DNA of 64,000 nt from Allium sativum (taxonomy: Eukaryota > Streptophyta > Magnoliopsida > Asparagales > Amaryllidaceae): positions 32,663,159 through 32,727,158 of the forward strand of contig CM060909.1 in the NCBI GenBank assembly GCA_030737875.1, written 5' to 3'. The translations under genes were made by a program, and so were the position numbers. Positions within the stretch are counted from its first letter, which is position 1. The number at the start of each line of letters is the position of its first letter. Positions 24,453-33,987 of this stretch are shown in pieces. The notes beneath the pieces are model-generated. The model was not told the origin of the DNA. It saw only the letters and a list, made by a program, of their open reading frames with translations, and did not search any database.

Positions 24453-26724
24453 ATGGCTAGATTACTAAAAAAATTCGTCAAAAAATTCATGCACGGCGAC
24501 GATCGTGGCGCCGGCGGGAGTGGTGAAGGTGGTAGTGGCCAACAGCCAGTGCTCGGAATAGAAGACTTACTTGTAGCTGCCGAAAACATGGAGAACGAAG
24601 AAGTAGAGGTGCAACAGGGAGGCGGCCATCGGGGACGTGGCGGGCGTAGAGGCGGACGAGCAGGCAGGGCACGTAGGGGTGTTGGATCAGTTGCCGCTAG
24701 AGAGGGCCAACTCAATGGCTATGTGGATATGAACCTCAGCGCCGCGAAGCTTCCAGCGCTATCCAACTTTCGTATTCTTCCAGATGACGAAGTACACGTT
24801 AGCACGCAGTCGAGTTTGGCTGTAAGTATTTTTAGTATTATTTACATAGTATTCTTTGAGTGTTAGATATTGGGTAGATGGTATAACATTTTGTTGAACC
24901 GTTAACAGTCGCGGAATATACGTCCACGTGGTTCGTTAGCGACCACACTTAGATATTATCATGCACACTTGGCGGGTAAGGAGGGGGTCGCAGGACTGTT
25001 ACATGCTCTTAGATTTCAATTTTTTTCTAGGTAATATTATAGACCTTTTAATGAAATAAGTGGATAATTTAGTAGTCATATTTTATCTTATTGTGCAATT
25101 TGCTATTTTAGGAATAAACCATGTTATAAATGCCGATGTCCAATTGTGTGCGGCCATTGCTCTACGGTGGTACAAAACCACCCACACATTTCACTTTCCT
25201 TGTGGTGAGTTAGGACTTACACCGCTTGATTTCTCCATGCTTACTGGTATTAGCATTGGAGTAAGTGCTTATCCCCAACTGCCTTATGACGATGGTCGAT
25301 GGCGTGATCGTGCACTTATTCATGATCTACTACCTCATTTGGATGTTTCTGCTACGTCGTATCAGGCAGAAGGCGCTATTAGAGTGAGCGCGATCCGTGC
25401 GGCTATGGACAGGATACTCGAGCACTACTCTGTTGATGACGACTTGGAGCTTGCTTGATTATTTGTGTTATACCTTATGGGTAACCTTTTCTTTAGTTCT
25501 TCGAGCAGTAGCATTCCTGTGGGGTTTTTTGCGGTCGCGGCTGAGATAAATGCCGATGGGGCGATTTTATATGATTGGGGCACACCTATCCTTGCATACC
25601 TATACAGATGTCTCGACATGCAGTGCACCATCACTGATTCTCAGGTTTCTTTATTTGGATTCTGGAAGTTGTTACAGTATTGGTACTTTGAGTACTCTAG
25701 GAACTTTCATTTTATCACCCGTATTGCAGACCCATCGACCTTTTTCCCCCGTATATGCTTTTGGACTGCGGACAACCGGGGGCCCAGAGATAATGAGTCA
25801 CGCCATGTGTTTCCCGTTGCCCATAACCAGATCGAGCTGAGGATGTATAGGGATCAGATTCTATGGCATCCATTTGAGCAGAGTACATCCATCGATCTTG
25901 AGATCATACAGATTGCTAGGATGCTTGTCGGACGGAGATTTTCACTTATATCTTCTCCCGTGGCGCTAGGTGCTTATTGGTATCTTGGTGAGAGGTGCTG
26001 GAGACAGTTGTATGACTTCGATGCTATTCCGGATGATCCACACCCACATACTTATCTGTGTATGATTTACCCGACGGAGCAGCTAGATATAGCCAGGACA
26101 GCAGGCTGGTGGACGGCTGAGAGCTTTGTTATTATCGGGGAGTGTTACCTTACCTTCTGGCGTAGATTTTTCACCGGGTCCTCAGATACGATTACGCATG
26201 CAACATCGATTGATTTAGTAGGGCCATCTGCTATACGACACGGCATACGTCCACCTGTTGTCGAGGATGTTACCCAGCCCAGTCAGAGTTTTCGTGCAGC
26301 TGATCATGTGGCGGCCGCCAGTCATTTTGGATGGACCATGGCAGTGCCCACCATTGGACCGGATCGTTACGTTGACGTGTTTCATCCTCCGGCCCATCAC
26401 GATTACCTGGATCCTACATAGATATCATATCATGATCTGTATGATATGCAGATGGGGATTATGCATACGGGCTATATAGAGCATAGGCGTAGCCTAGATT
26501 ACTATGATGGTGAGCTACGTCGTGTTGCAGAGGAGGCACGACAGCAGCAGGCGCATTTAGAGGCCCAGCTTGAGGCAGAGCGCAAGAGACTTCAGGACTT
26601 GCAGATGTATTACCACCATAGGTCTAGTGCTGGGTCCAGTCAGTCTCCAGATGTTGGTGATGATGAGAGACATCATCGGCGCCGCACACGTCCACGTACA
26701 CATTCAGATGACTCAGACGACTGA
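24453..26724 (+). pseudogene. Plant mobile domain (PMD) protein gene, with two in-frame stops
   Basis: Exon 1 (24453-24821) encodes a 123-residue leader with a glycine/arginine-rich stretch at about residues 56-78 and ends at a GTAAGT donor. Exon 2 is probably 24909-25030, and the rest runs in one frame from about 25111 to 26724. The PMD family signature is clear: THTFHFPCGELGLTPLDFSML near 25180-25240, then a YLMGNLFF segment and WGTPILAYLYRCLD further on. The C-terminal end (26530-26610) is a glutamine/glutamate-rich likely coiled coil, then an Arg/Asp-rich tail. In-frame TGA at 25456-25458 and TAG at 26419-26421 interrupt the frame, while reading phase is kept across both. The exon 2 to exon 3 junction does not keep phase with the splice sites I chose, so a T-run indel (25020-25027) or another site is possible. 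PMD proteins of plants (MAIN/MAIL family) act in genome silencing and meristem maintenance, and transposon-borne versions are known. Confidence 0.8.
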
Positions 26725-26737
26725 GTTACTATCACTT

Positions 26738-27030
26738 TTATGTACTTTCGCAGTTGTTAGGTGTATGGTCCTACTGTTGGAGTAGACGTTCTGCATTTTT
26801 TGAGTACCAGTGTTATGTACTTTTGTTGTAATACCACTGTTATGTACTTTTGTTGTTCTACGTATTCCTAGTTGATAGTTGTCTGTTCTTGTTGTTTGAG
26901 TAGACGTTCTGTATTTGTTCACTACCATGATTATGTACTTTCGATGTTTTACGTTTTCACAGTTGTCAGTTGTATGTTCCTATTGTTTGAGTATGCGTTC
27001 TGTATTTGTTGACTACCGCTATTATGTGCT
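26738..27030. repeat. Imperfect tandem repeats in the PMD 3' flank
   Basis: Repeated words ttatgtacttt, gttgtttgagta and cgttctgtatttgtt recur about every 90-120 bp, giving roughly three diverged copies. The stretch further right (27138-27190, gttctagttcctgta and gtaataacgttt) recurs after the GRF-B gene at 30279-30325, so 3' flanks were shuffled within the transposon. Confidence 0.6.
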
Positions 27031-27269
27031 TTCGATGTATTTTGTGTACGTTTTGATTATGTTTCTGTGTAGAGACTACATTTGGTTATGTGTAGAGACT
27101 ATATTTATGTGTAGAGAATGTTTTTGTGTAGAGCCGGTATCTTCTGTTGTTCTAGTTCCTGTAAGTGTTGTTTGGAATGTAATAACGTTTGAATTTGATG
27201 TTGAACAAGGTTTCCCTCTTCTCGTGTAGAAATGCAAAATTCTTAAACAGCACGCCAACATAACAAGGT

Positions 27270-27938
27270 TTACAGATAACTCCATATTCTACGCACAAAC
27301 AGCAAAGTAAATAGACAGTAAAACAACAATAAAATCACAATACCATAAGCCAACTCAGTTCCATAGCGGGCCAACCAACTGTAGCGTAGATTATACGCTT
27401 CGTAACCAACGAACTCCTCACCATACTCGAAAAGGTAACGAGAATCATATGTTGCTTGATTTGTTTTAAATATGTTCTCGTCTTCAACAGTTTCGATAAT
27501 CTTTGTGTACCGATCACAAGCGTCTGCAAAATGACGATTAGCCATTTGGATTTCAACCGATGTTCGTGTAGTGGGCCGGGAACGATGGTTGTTGTATAGC
27601 CTCGTGATCATTGCCCATCTTTCTTCATATGTTAAACCCCCTCCACTTTGCATTAGAAACTCATCTCTCTTTTCAACCTCAATATAGGATTTTACGAGGG
27701 CCAGCAAATCCTTAGACGAAAAATCTGGAGTAGGAGAATTATTACAAGCACTATTACTAGGTCGTTGATTTACTGGAGAAGGACGCGGAGCTGTAACCGC
27801 TCGATGCTGAATCGCGACGGGCACCTCTTCAACTTGTGTATCATGAACTAAACCCTTTTCATTATCGTTCACTAAGTTTCATTCGTACTCATCAAAAATC
27901 CTTCCTATTTCTTCATCACTTATTTTTGAATTGTCCAT
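27270..27938 (-). pseudogene. SANT/Myb-like protein with C-terminal hydrophobic segment, one in-frame stop
   Basis: The first ATG is at 27938 and the frame runs to 27270. A TGA at 27879-27881, after about 19 codons, interrupts it; the following 200 codons are open. The middle part (FSSKDLLALVKSYIEV, then an RWAMITRLYNN block and an ADACDRYTKIIETVED block) aligns with the SANT-like region of the protein at 33988-35653. The next block (YLFEYGEEFVGYEAYNL) aligns with that protein's KYGHPFKFQDCYELLS block. It therefore looks like a shortened paralogue of the Harbinger second protein. It lacks the long N-terminus and instead ends in a run of about 18 hydrophobic residues (GIVILLLFYCLFTLLFV), a likely membrane anchor. 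A splice-acceptor-like CACAG lies just upstream, so a 5' exon may exist. It is convergent with the PMD gene. Confidence 0.65.
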
Positions 27939-28196
27939 GTAACCTGTGCATCAGTAGAATTAGTAGAGTAACTAGAAGTACGAATTTTGTTGATAATAAA
28001 CGTTACCTTTAAGAAAACAAGAAAATAAATTTTCTCCCTTTACTCTACAACGGTGCTGCTTGAAGCTGTAGAAGGTATGAGATGGATTATCAGATATGGA
28101 GTACTTATAAGGGCAATGTACGACCAACAATTACAATTCAAAATACTTGAATACGGTTTACAGGGTTCTCGTGTTATTATGGTTGATTCTGTACAA

Positions 28197-28555
28197 TGTC
28201 CGGTCACATCATTGCAGCACGAAAAATGGTGCCATCACATGAAATGTTGGCATTTACTATTAATCTCATGATATTACGTTAGATTCCCTACAGTGTCCGG
28301 TCACATCATTGCAGCACGAAAAATGGTGCCATCACATGAAATGTTGGCATGTACTATTAACCTCGTGATATTATGTTAGATTCTCTACATTGTCCAGTCA
28401 CATCATTGCAGAACGAAAAATGGTGCCATCACATGAAATGTTGGCATGTACTATTAATCTCGTGATATTACGTTAGATTCCCAACAGTGTCCGGTCACAT
28501 CACAACAAATGTGGGCAATTACTATTAATTTCGTATACTGTTGTCATTTAATTCG
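28197..28555. repeat. 97-bp tandem repeat, three full copies and a partial one
   Basis: Units start at 28197, 28294 and 28391, with a shortened fourth from 28488. Each starts tgtccggtcacatcattgc and includes atggtgccatcacatgaaat. It lies upstream of the minus-strand SANT-like gene and downstream of GRF-A. It has no open frame of note. Confidence 0.9.
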
Positions 28556-28871
28556 GAAGGGACTACCAACACAAAAAAAGGGTCGTCCACCAGTGCTTTA
28601 ACCATTTCAATTCACGAAATGGTTACGAAAAATGGGCCGTTCCCAGGTGCCTTATTTCTGCTTGCTATAGAATGAAAACAACTATAATATCACGACAACT
28701 AGTAGAACTATTGACAAACCATAATCATACAAACTTCAACAACTAGTACAACTATTGAGCAATTAAAACAACTGGAACAACGACAACTAGTAGAACAGAA
28801 GGAAATGCCAAACCATAATCATACAAACTACAACAACTGAGCACACCAGCATCAAATTCAAACACGTACAC
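28556..28871. other. Intergenic stretch within the Harbinger element
   Basis: Non-coding. It contains repeated acaactagtagaac / aactattgac-type words (28690-28840) that look like decayed short repeats, and otherwise nothing I can name. Confidence 0.5.
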
Positions 28872-29348
28872 CTACCATGGTTTAGGGAAAGGACCATCTC
28901 TTGTCTTACCGGCATTAATCTTGCTCAAGCGTCTTATTTCTGCTTGTGCTTCGAGTGCACACTGACGTCCACGTTCGCAAATGGGAGGGTCAATCCACTC
29001 CTTAAAGCAACAACAATCAATGGCATCAGGATAATTCATGTGGTCGTTGAAGGCTTCACAACCGAAAAATCAACGACCGGCATTTGTTTCGGTCTCATCA
29101 ACAACAACGACCGACACTTGTCCACAATAGCAAACAAGGTTGGATCCAATCGTCCCTAGTGGCTCGGAAACCTTCCCTTCGAGTACAATTTCTTTTCCAG
29201 CTCTTTGATAAACGGAATGAGCATCGTTATTTGAATACTGTTGGGGTTGGACTGGACGTTGCAAGGGATATGACGACGAGTGCTGTTGGGATAGGGGTTT
29301 CTTGCTTACACCTTTTTTTCCGCTTCGCTTGGGTGCAGAAGAAGACAT
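28872..29348 (-). pseudogene. GRF-A: fusion of SANT-gene N-terminus to a GRF zinc finger, one in-frame stop
   Basis: The frame of 159 codons starts at 29348. Residues 1-37 (starting MSSSAPKRSGKKGVSKK) closely match the N-terminus of the main SANT protein at 35653 (MSSSAPKRSRKKTINKK). From about residue 71 it becomes a GRF-type zinc finger: CYCG, the NAGR motif, FFGC, then a cysteine pair and KEWIDPP, followed by a likely helical tail. A TGA at 29070-29072 sits exactly where the family has the second arginine of the GRR motif, in keeping with CGA changed to TGA. The upstream region, including the palindrome array and an agccgtt/caacggct inverted repeat, also matches that of the SANT gene, so promoter and first codons were copied together. 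GRF fingers bind nucleic acids in known proteins; the role here is unknown. Confidence 0.75.
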
Positions 29349-29477
29349 TTTTTGGGTTGTACAACTTGAAGTTGAAAAGGTAGTGTGTTAGTGTGGAAGA
29401 AGGAGGAGGTAGGTTGATATATAATGGGAGGGATTGCGACCGTTTAAGTAGCCGTTGTGGCGCAACGGCTATAAAAT

Positions 29478-29552
29478 AAAACGGCATACAGTTTGCCGTT
29501 ATATTTTTATAACGGCAAACAATTTGCCGTTATATTTTTATAACGGCAAACT
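29478..29552. repeat. Central palindrome array in a divergent promoter
   Basis: Units start at 29478, 29508 and 29539 (the last a half unit), with the same AACGGCAAA/TTTGCCGTT core and 30-31 bp spacing as the terminal arrays. It lies between the starts of GRF-A (minus, 29348) and GRF-B (plus, 29639). A TATA-like ctataaaat is at 29469-29477, and an inverted repeat gccgttg/caacggc at about 29451-29468. Confidence 0.9.
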
Positions 29553-29638
29553 CCTTTATGCATTGGTAACTGCATCTCCTCCTACATATATCGAATGTCG
29601 TTTCACTAAAACCCCATCCATCTACTTAGAGCGTAGTC

Positions 29639-30163
29639 ATGCCAATTTCTTATCCATCTTCTTACAATTACACGGACCTTATTTCTGGACCATCAAATCC
29701 TAATCCGTCCACATCTAGAGAACCAACCGAGTGGTATATTGAAATGGAAGAGCGACACAATGACGAGGTGCGACAATTAGAGCTCGAAGCAGGAATGCGC
29801 GAAATGGAAATAAGCAATCAGCAAGACAATCCAGCACGACAACATGACCGTAGGGCTAACCTTGTAATTCCTCGTGTAAGAGCCACGGTTGAAGAAGGCG
29901 AGGTGCAATCCGCAAATATTGTATGCTTTTGTGGTTTTGAAGCACCGCAATTAGTCGTCTGTCTTGGAAAAGACGTTGGACGACGATATTATACTTGTCT
30001 AGTACGAAACAACGGATGCGAGTTCAGACTGTGGATAGATGATCGCTTTCCCCGTCGAGCAATTACATATGCTTTGGAACTAGAGGAAGAAATAAGAAAG
30101 CTGCGAAATCAAGTTAACGACCTAAGTAATTCAAATTATCGACTCCAACGTGGATTAAATTAG
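29639..30163 (+). CDS. GRF-B: GRF-type zinc-finger protein (intact, 174 aa)
   Basis: A complete single-exon frame. Residues 96-127 hold the four expected cysteines (C96, C98, C120, C127), with GRRYYTC at 114-120 and FRLWIDD at 129-135, the GRF zinc-finger pattern of many small plant proteins and some nucleases and topoisomerases, where it contacts nucleic acid. The N-terminal half is polar, with a helical glutamate-rich part (about residues 31-60), and the C-terminus (146-172) is a likely coiled coil. No membrane segment or nuclease motif is present. The start is the first ATG, about 90 bp after the central palindrome array. It is the only accessory gene of this transposon with no stop or shift visible. 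The function is not known; a DNA-binding helper or a silencing-related factor is only a guess. Confidence 0.8.
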   Translation: MPISYPSSYNYTDLISGPSNPNPSTSREPTEWYIEMEERHNDEVRQLELEAGMREMEISNQQDNPARQHDRRANLVIPRVRATVEEGEVQSANIVCFCGFEAPQLVVCLGKDVGRRYYTCLVRNNGCEFRLWIDDRFPRRAITYALELEEEIRKLRNQVNDLSNSNYRLQRGLN

Positions 30164-30707
30164 GATTTAAATATTTTATGTTATGCTAATATGTACTGTA
30201 TCGTTACGCGTCCTATCACTTGTATCGTATCGCTTGTATCGTATCACTTGTATCGTTATTTGATGTTACTATGTTCTGCTGTTCTAGTTCCTGTATGTGT
30301 TGTTTGTAATGTATTAACGTTTCGTAACCATTTGTAGTTGGTCGACGGACTGTAGCACATTAACTGGTCACGTCTTGCACAGTTCGCATAGTGCAGTCAT
30401 CTTTTATGTGACAGTGGCGTCATGTCACTCTTTGTCGAGAGTTATTGGAATATAGTCCAGCTCTCAGTCTGTAGCCACAGGGGGTCGTCCTCAGTGTTCC
30501 CTACAGTCGTACCAGTGACCGGTTACATCAGTATTTTGTTGGTTTACCTACACAAGCTTTGAAAATCACAAAGTGTAGCTAGTGACCATTCACACCATAA
30601 CTAATATTGCAGCTATATATACATATGTTACTTAGTCACAACTTACCGCACTCAAACACCTTCGTTCTCATTCTTAGAGCACATCCTTCTATTAGAACTC
30701 ACTGAAG
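30164..30707. other. Intergenic region between GRF-B and GRF-C
   Basis: It contains short tandem words cttgtatcgtatc (about 30205-30262) and a stretch (30279-30325) similar to the PMD 3' flank at 27138-27190, which suggests a shared 3' end. A TATA-like tatatata near 30614 may serve GRF-C. Confidence 0.5.
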
Positions 30708-31205
30708 ATGTCTTCGTAGTCATCTTCTACAGACTCCGAGGAACAGGCGTACAACGAAATGAGGCTACAGGAGCTTGAAGATGAATTCCAGTTCCTAAAC
30801 CAAATTAGACCGCAAACTAAACCGCCGTACGAACAGCTGAACGTTCAACCTTCATATGAAACTCAAGTCCCACCTGTTCAAGTATCATCTGAACAAGTTG
30901 TCACTCAGTCAACTCAGGAAGCAGAGTTCTTTCGTGTACCACTGCAGGAACAAATAGTTGATTCCTATCCAGTTCATTGCTACTGCGGGTACGCGGTTGA
31001 AGTTGTGGTTCAAGCAGAGGGAAACAATATAGGTCGGCGCATTCAGCGATGCCCAGCCTTTCCAAATGGTTGCAATTACACGGAATGGATAGACCAACCT
31101 TTGTGTCCTCGGGGAATAGCATATTGTAACGAACTCGAACGGGAAAATAGACGTGTTCGAAGTGATAATGAGCAGTTGCGATTGAACATCAGGCGACGCC
31201 CGTAA
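30708..31205 (+). pseudogene. GRF-C: GRF-type zinc-finger protein with an early stop (148 aa from a downstream ATG)
   Basis: The upstream ATG at 30708 opens the same frame but meets TAG at 30717-30719 (fourth codon). From ATG 30759 the frame is open for 148 codons. Counting from there, C74, C76, C98 and C105, the GRR motif at 92-94 and the TEWID block around W110 form a GRF finger, followed by a coiled-coil-like tail. The serine-rich start (SSSTDSEEQ) between the two ATGs resembles normal protein, so the upstream ATG was probably the original start. A protein lacking 17 N-terminal residues could still be made. The N-terminal third is glutamine/proline-rich. It shares fold and size with GRF-B but is clearly diverged. 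Confidence 0.7.
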
Positions 31206-31310
31206 GACTAAACGTAAAATGCATTTTAATGAAGTTACTAATTCCTACTCCATGCTTTGATTGAGCTAGTTCGCATGTACTATCGTCAGCTGTTGTGTCT
31301 GTATGAACTA

Positions 31311-31367
31311 TTTCAATCATAAATATAAATTTCAATCATAAATATAAATTTCAATCATAAATATAAA
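31311..31367. repeat. 19-bp tandem repeat (three copies)
   Basis: tttcaatcataaatataaa is repeated three times without change at 31311, 31330 and 31349. It borders the LTR-like fragment that follows. Confidence 0.9.
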
Positions 31368-31956
31368 CCGTTTGAAAAATGGCCATTTTCCAGTCGATTA
31401 AAATCAACTGAAACTGGTCAAACACGTTTTCCTTTGCCACGCTCACATATTGATTCGAAAAATTATGAAATTTGAAACCTAGCAATAACTTGACATCACG
31501 GATCCAACAAAAGTGGTTTCGTGGAAATCCGAGGTCATTTGCAAAATTTCCATTTTTAAGGGCCTGAATTCCATAGCGACTGTTCAGAATTTTCAATTGG
31601 ACATATCTTTTGATTCCCGCTATGAAATCTTGATTTTTCGTATTCGTTGGAAAGATATTCTCGATTAGATCCTAATGTTTTTGGTTTCACTAAAATCCAG
31701 ATTGTTTTGCACCCGGTACATTCAATTGAAGTTTGAAATCGAATTATCGAACTACCGCGCCATTTTCAATTCTATTTATAATTATATATAATTATTTATA
31801 TTCTAACGACGACGTATATAATATATACGTTCGAATTATATTCAAAATAAATTTGTCGTTGATATTATTTAAAATAATCTATTTTAAATGTCCAAAATTC
31901 GCTAAAATCGCCAAAATAAAAATTTTAAACTGGTTCAGAATTTCCGGGTTATTACA
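31368..31956 (-). repeat. LTR-terminal fragment inside the Harbinger element
   Basis: The sequence ends (plus strand) gggttattaca at 31956, an LTR end on the minus strand (TGTAATAACCC). It shares tggacatatctt, tctcgatttttc-like and attggaaagatat-like blocks with the U3 part of element B (47500-47829). No matching TSD or second border is visible, so the left limit is uncertain. It sits 0.4 kb upstream of the transposase gene. Confidence 0.55.
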
Positions 31957-32002
31957 GTGACATTGATTGTTAGTTATGTTTGTTTTAAATTTTAAAATAG
32001 TC

Positions 32003-32224
32003 GCCAACCTTTCACATCACAACAACTGTCCGAATTGACTACTCAATGACAGAGCCATTATTGGCAACCAATTAGTGCCAACCTTTCACATCACAACAAC
32101 TGTCCGAATTGAGTACTCAATGACAGAACGATTATTGCCAACCATTTAGTGCCAACCTTTCACATCACAACAACTATCCGAATTGACTACTCAATGACAG
32201 AACCATCATGTTGGAACCATTATT
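32003..32224. repeat. 74-bp tandem repeat upstream of the transposase
   Basis: Three copies start at 32003, 32077 and 32151. Each begins gccaacctttcacatcac and contains tccgaattga and ctcaatgacaga. The third is altered at its end. A TATA-like tatatatat (32285-32293) and a five-codon upstream frame starting at 32322 follow, ahead of the transposase. Confidence 0.9.
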
Positions 32225-32515
32225 GCCACCCATTATTGCCTACATGTACTCTATGTCAGAGATATTTAGTTCACCATCCCTGCTTATATATATCTCTCGT
32301 TCGGATACGCTTAGAGAGAACAATGAAACTCAACTTATAAAAAAGCAAGCAATGGATCCAAATCTATACTACCATTACTACAAAAACAAGAAGAATCAAA
32401 CTGATAATTCCGAACTAGAAGTGGAGCAAGAGACGGAGGAGGAGCTGGAACAGCACGCAATGGTTGCGTATTCCAATATTTCGCTGAAGCCTCAACTAGC
32501 AACCATCGGGGTAGC

Positions 32516-33685
32516 ATGCATGGCCGGATTGACCGACGGTATAAGAGAGACTACAAGGATGGACATGAAAGACTAATGAGGGATTACTTCATCGACAATC
32601 CAACCTTTGATATAACTTTGTTCCGCCGTCGTTACCATATGAGTCCGGCTATTTTCTCAAAAATATATCTTAAACTTCACCAGTCAAATCCATATTTCAC
32701 TTATAGACTGAACGGAGCACAAGAAATCGGCCATTCACCACACATCAAAATCACCTCGGCGTTGAGGATGTTAAGCTATGGAACATCTGGCGATCAAATG
32801 GATGAATATTTCAGAATCGCAGCATCAACAGCAATAGAGTGTCTGAAAGAATTCTGTAAAACAGTTGTTGCAGAGTTTGGGAAGGAGTATCTACGGACGC
32901 CTGGACCTAACGATATAACCAGGATACTACGCAGGGCAGAAGCCAGAGGATTTCCAGGTATGACTGGAAGTTTAGATTGCATGCATTGGGCTTGGAAAAA
33001 CTGCCCAACGGGATGGAAAGGAATGTTCACCGGACATAAGAAAGTGCCATCAATGATCCTTGAAGCAGTAGCAACAGATGATTTATGGGTTTGGCATGCT
33101 TTTTTTGGAGTCCCAGGTTCATTGAATGATATAAATGTTTTAAAACAATCATATCTTTTCACAGAACTTGCTAACGGACTGTCAACAGATGTTTCATATA
33201 AACTTGGTAATATCGAACACAAAACTGGGTACTACCTAGTCGATGGAATATACCCAAAGTGGAGAACTTTGATGCAAGGGTACAGAGTTCCATCAAATGA
33301 TAAAGAAAGGTATTTCACTGAAAAAGTAGCTAGCTACAAAAAGGACATCGAACGTACGTTTGGTGTTTTACAAGCCCGATTTCATATTTTACGAAATCCT
33401 GCTCGTTTTCATGATGCAAGAGTGCTTTCAGAAATCATGTATGCTTGTATAATAATACATAACATGATTGTGGAGTCTGAAAGAGGCGGATATAAGAATC
33501 AAAAGTCTAATTATCCTGACATGTTTACGGGCTCAAATGCGAAACCCCATAAAGATGTAAACTCAATGGAAGAATATGTTGATATGGTTCAACACATTGA
33601 AGATCAAGATGCACACTTCCAATTGCGTGACCAGTTGGTGGAACATTTGTGGGCGCATAAAGGAAGGAATAGTCGGAATCAGTAG
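32516..33685 (+). CDS. PIF/Harbinger transposase (DDE nuclease), 389 aa from this start
   Basis: The frame contains the DDE_Tnp_4-type catalytic domain: D154 in GSLDCMHWAW, D205 in GSLNDINVL and E279 in KKDIERTFGVLQARF, plus GYYLVDGIYPKW at about 238-249. The N-terminal part (GHERLMRDYF, LFRRRYHM) and the SALRMLSYGTSGDQMDEYF segment, probably helix-turn-helix, are as in plant PIF-like proteins. It would cut the element ends and insert at TTA or TAA with the SANT-like partner. An upstream ATG (32352, starting MDPNLYYHYY, as in family members) is in another frame. The family-like block just before codon 1 (NHRGS) is in the present frame, so a small indel between about 32402 and 32513 probably split off the N-terminus. 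The catalytic part has no stop. Confidence 0.9.
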   Translation: MHGRIDRRYKRDYKDGHERLMRDYFIDNPTFDITLFRRRYHMSPAIFSKIYLKLHQSNPYFTYRLNGAQEIGHSPHIKITSALRMLSYGTSGDQMDEYFRIAASTAIECLKEFCKTVVAEFGKEYLRTPGPNDITRILRRAEARGFPGMTGSLDCMHWAWKNCPTGWKGMFTGHKKVPSMILEAVATDDLWVWHAFFGVPGSLNDINVLKQSYLFTELANGLSTDVSYKLGNIEHKTGYYLVDGIYPKWRTLMQGYRVPSNDKERYFTEKVASYKKDIERTFGVLQARFHILRNPARFHDARVLSEIMYACIIIHNMIVESERGGYKNQKSNYPDMFTGSNAKPHKDVNSMEEYVDMVQHIEDQDAHFQLRDQLVEHLWAHKGRNSRNQ

Positions 33686-33987
33686 TTGGTACTAGAACTA
33701 TGTATCAGTGTGTAGTCGTGTACTATGTATCATTTGAACTATCTATCAGTGCGTACTTGAGTCAATAAATCTGGTTTCCAATCATATTGTAGATTGTATC
33801 ATTATTTCAACTCAACCCAACATATACAGCTCGTACATAAACAACAACTACTACATTAATATTAGAAACAGGTCACAATCATATTACAACTCACCCCAAC
33901 ATATATAGCTAGTACATAAACACCCACCAGTACATAAATACTACAAACAGTTCACAATCATATTACAACTTAACCCAACATACATAG
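33686..33987. other. Convergent 3' region between transposase and SANT-like gene
   Basis: It contains an imperfect repeated word group (cacaatcatattacaact and acatacatagctagt; at about 33873-33920 and 33952-33995) and probably both polyadenylation regions. No gene. Confidence 0.5.

Noticed and set aside
25456..30719. In-frame TGA/TAG codons as programmed readthrough
   Set aside because: None is followed by a known leaky context such as CAATTA or CTA, and five in one element fits mutation better.
32208..32576. 122-codon frame overlapping the transposase start as a separate gene
   Set aside because: It contains the family-like MDPNL transposase start in another frame, so it is better read as the shifted N-terminus.
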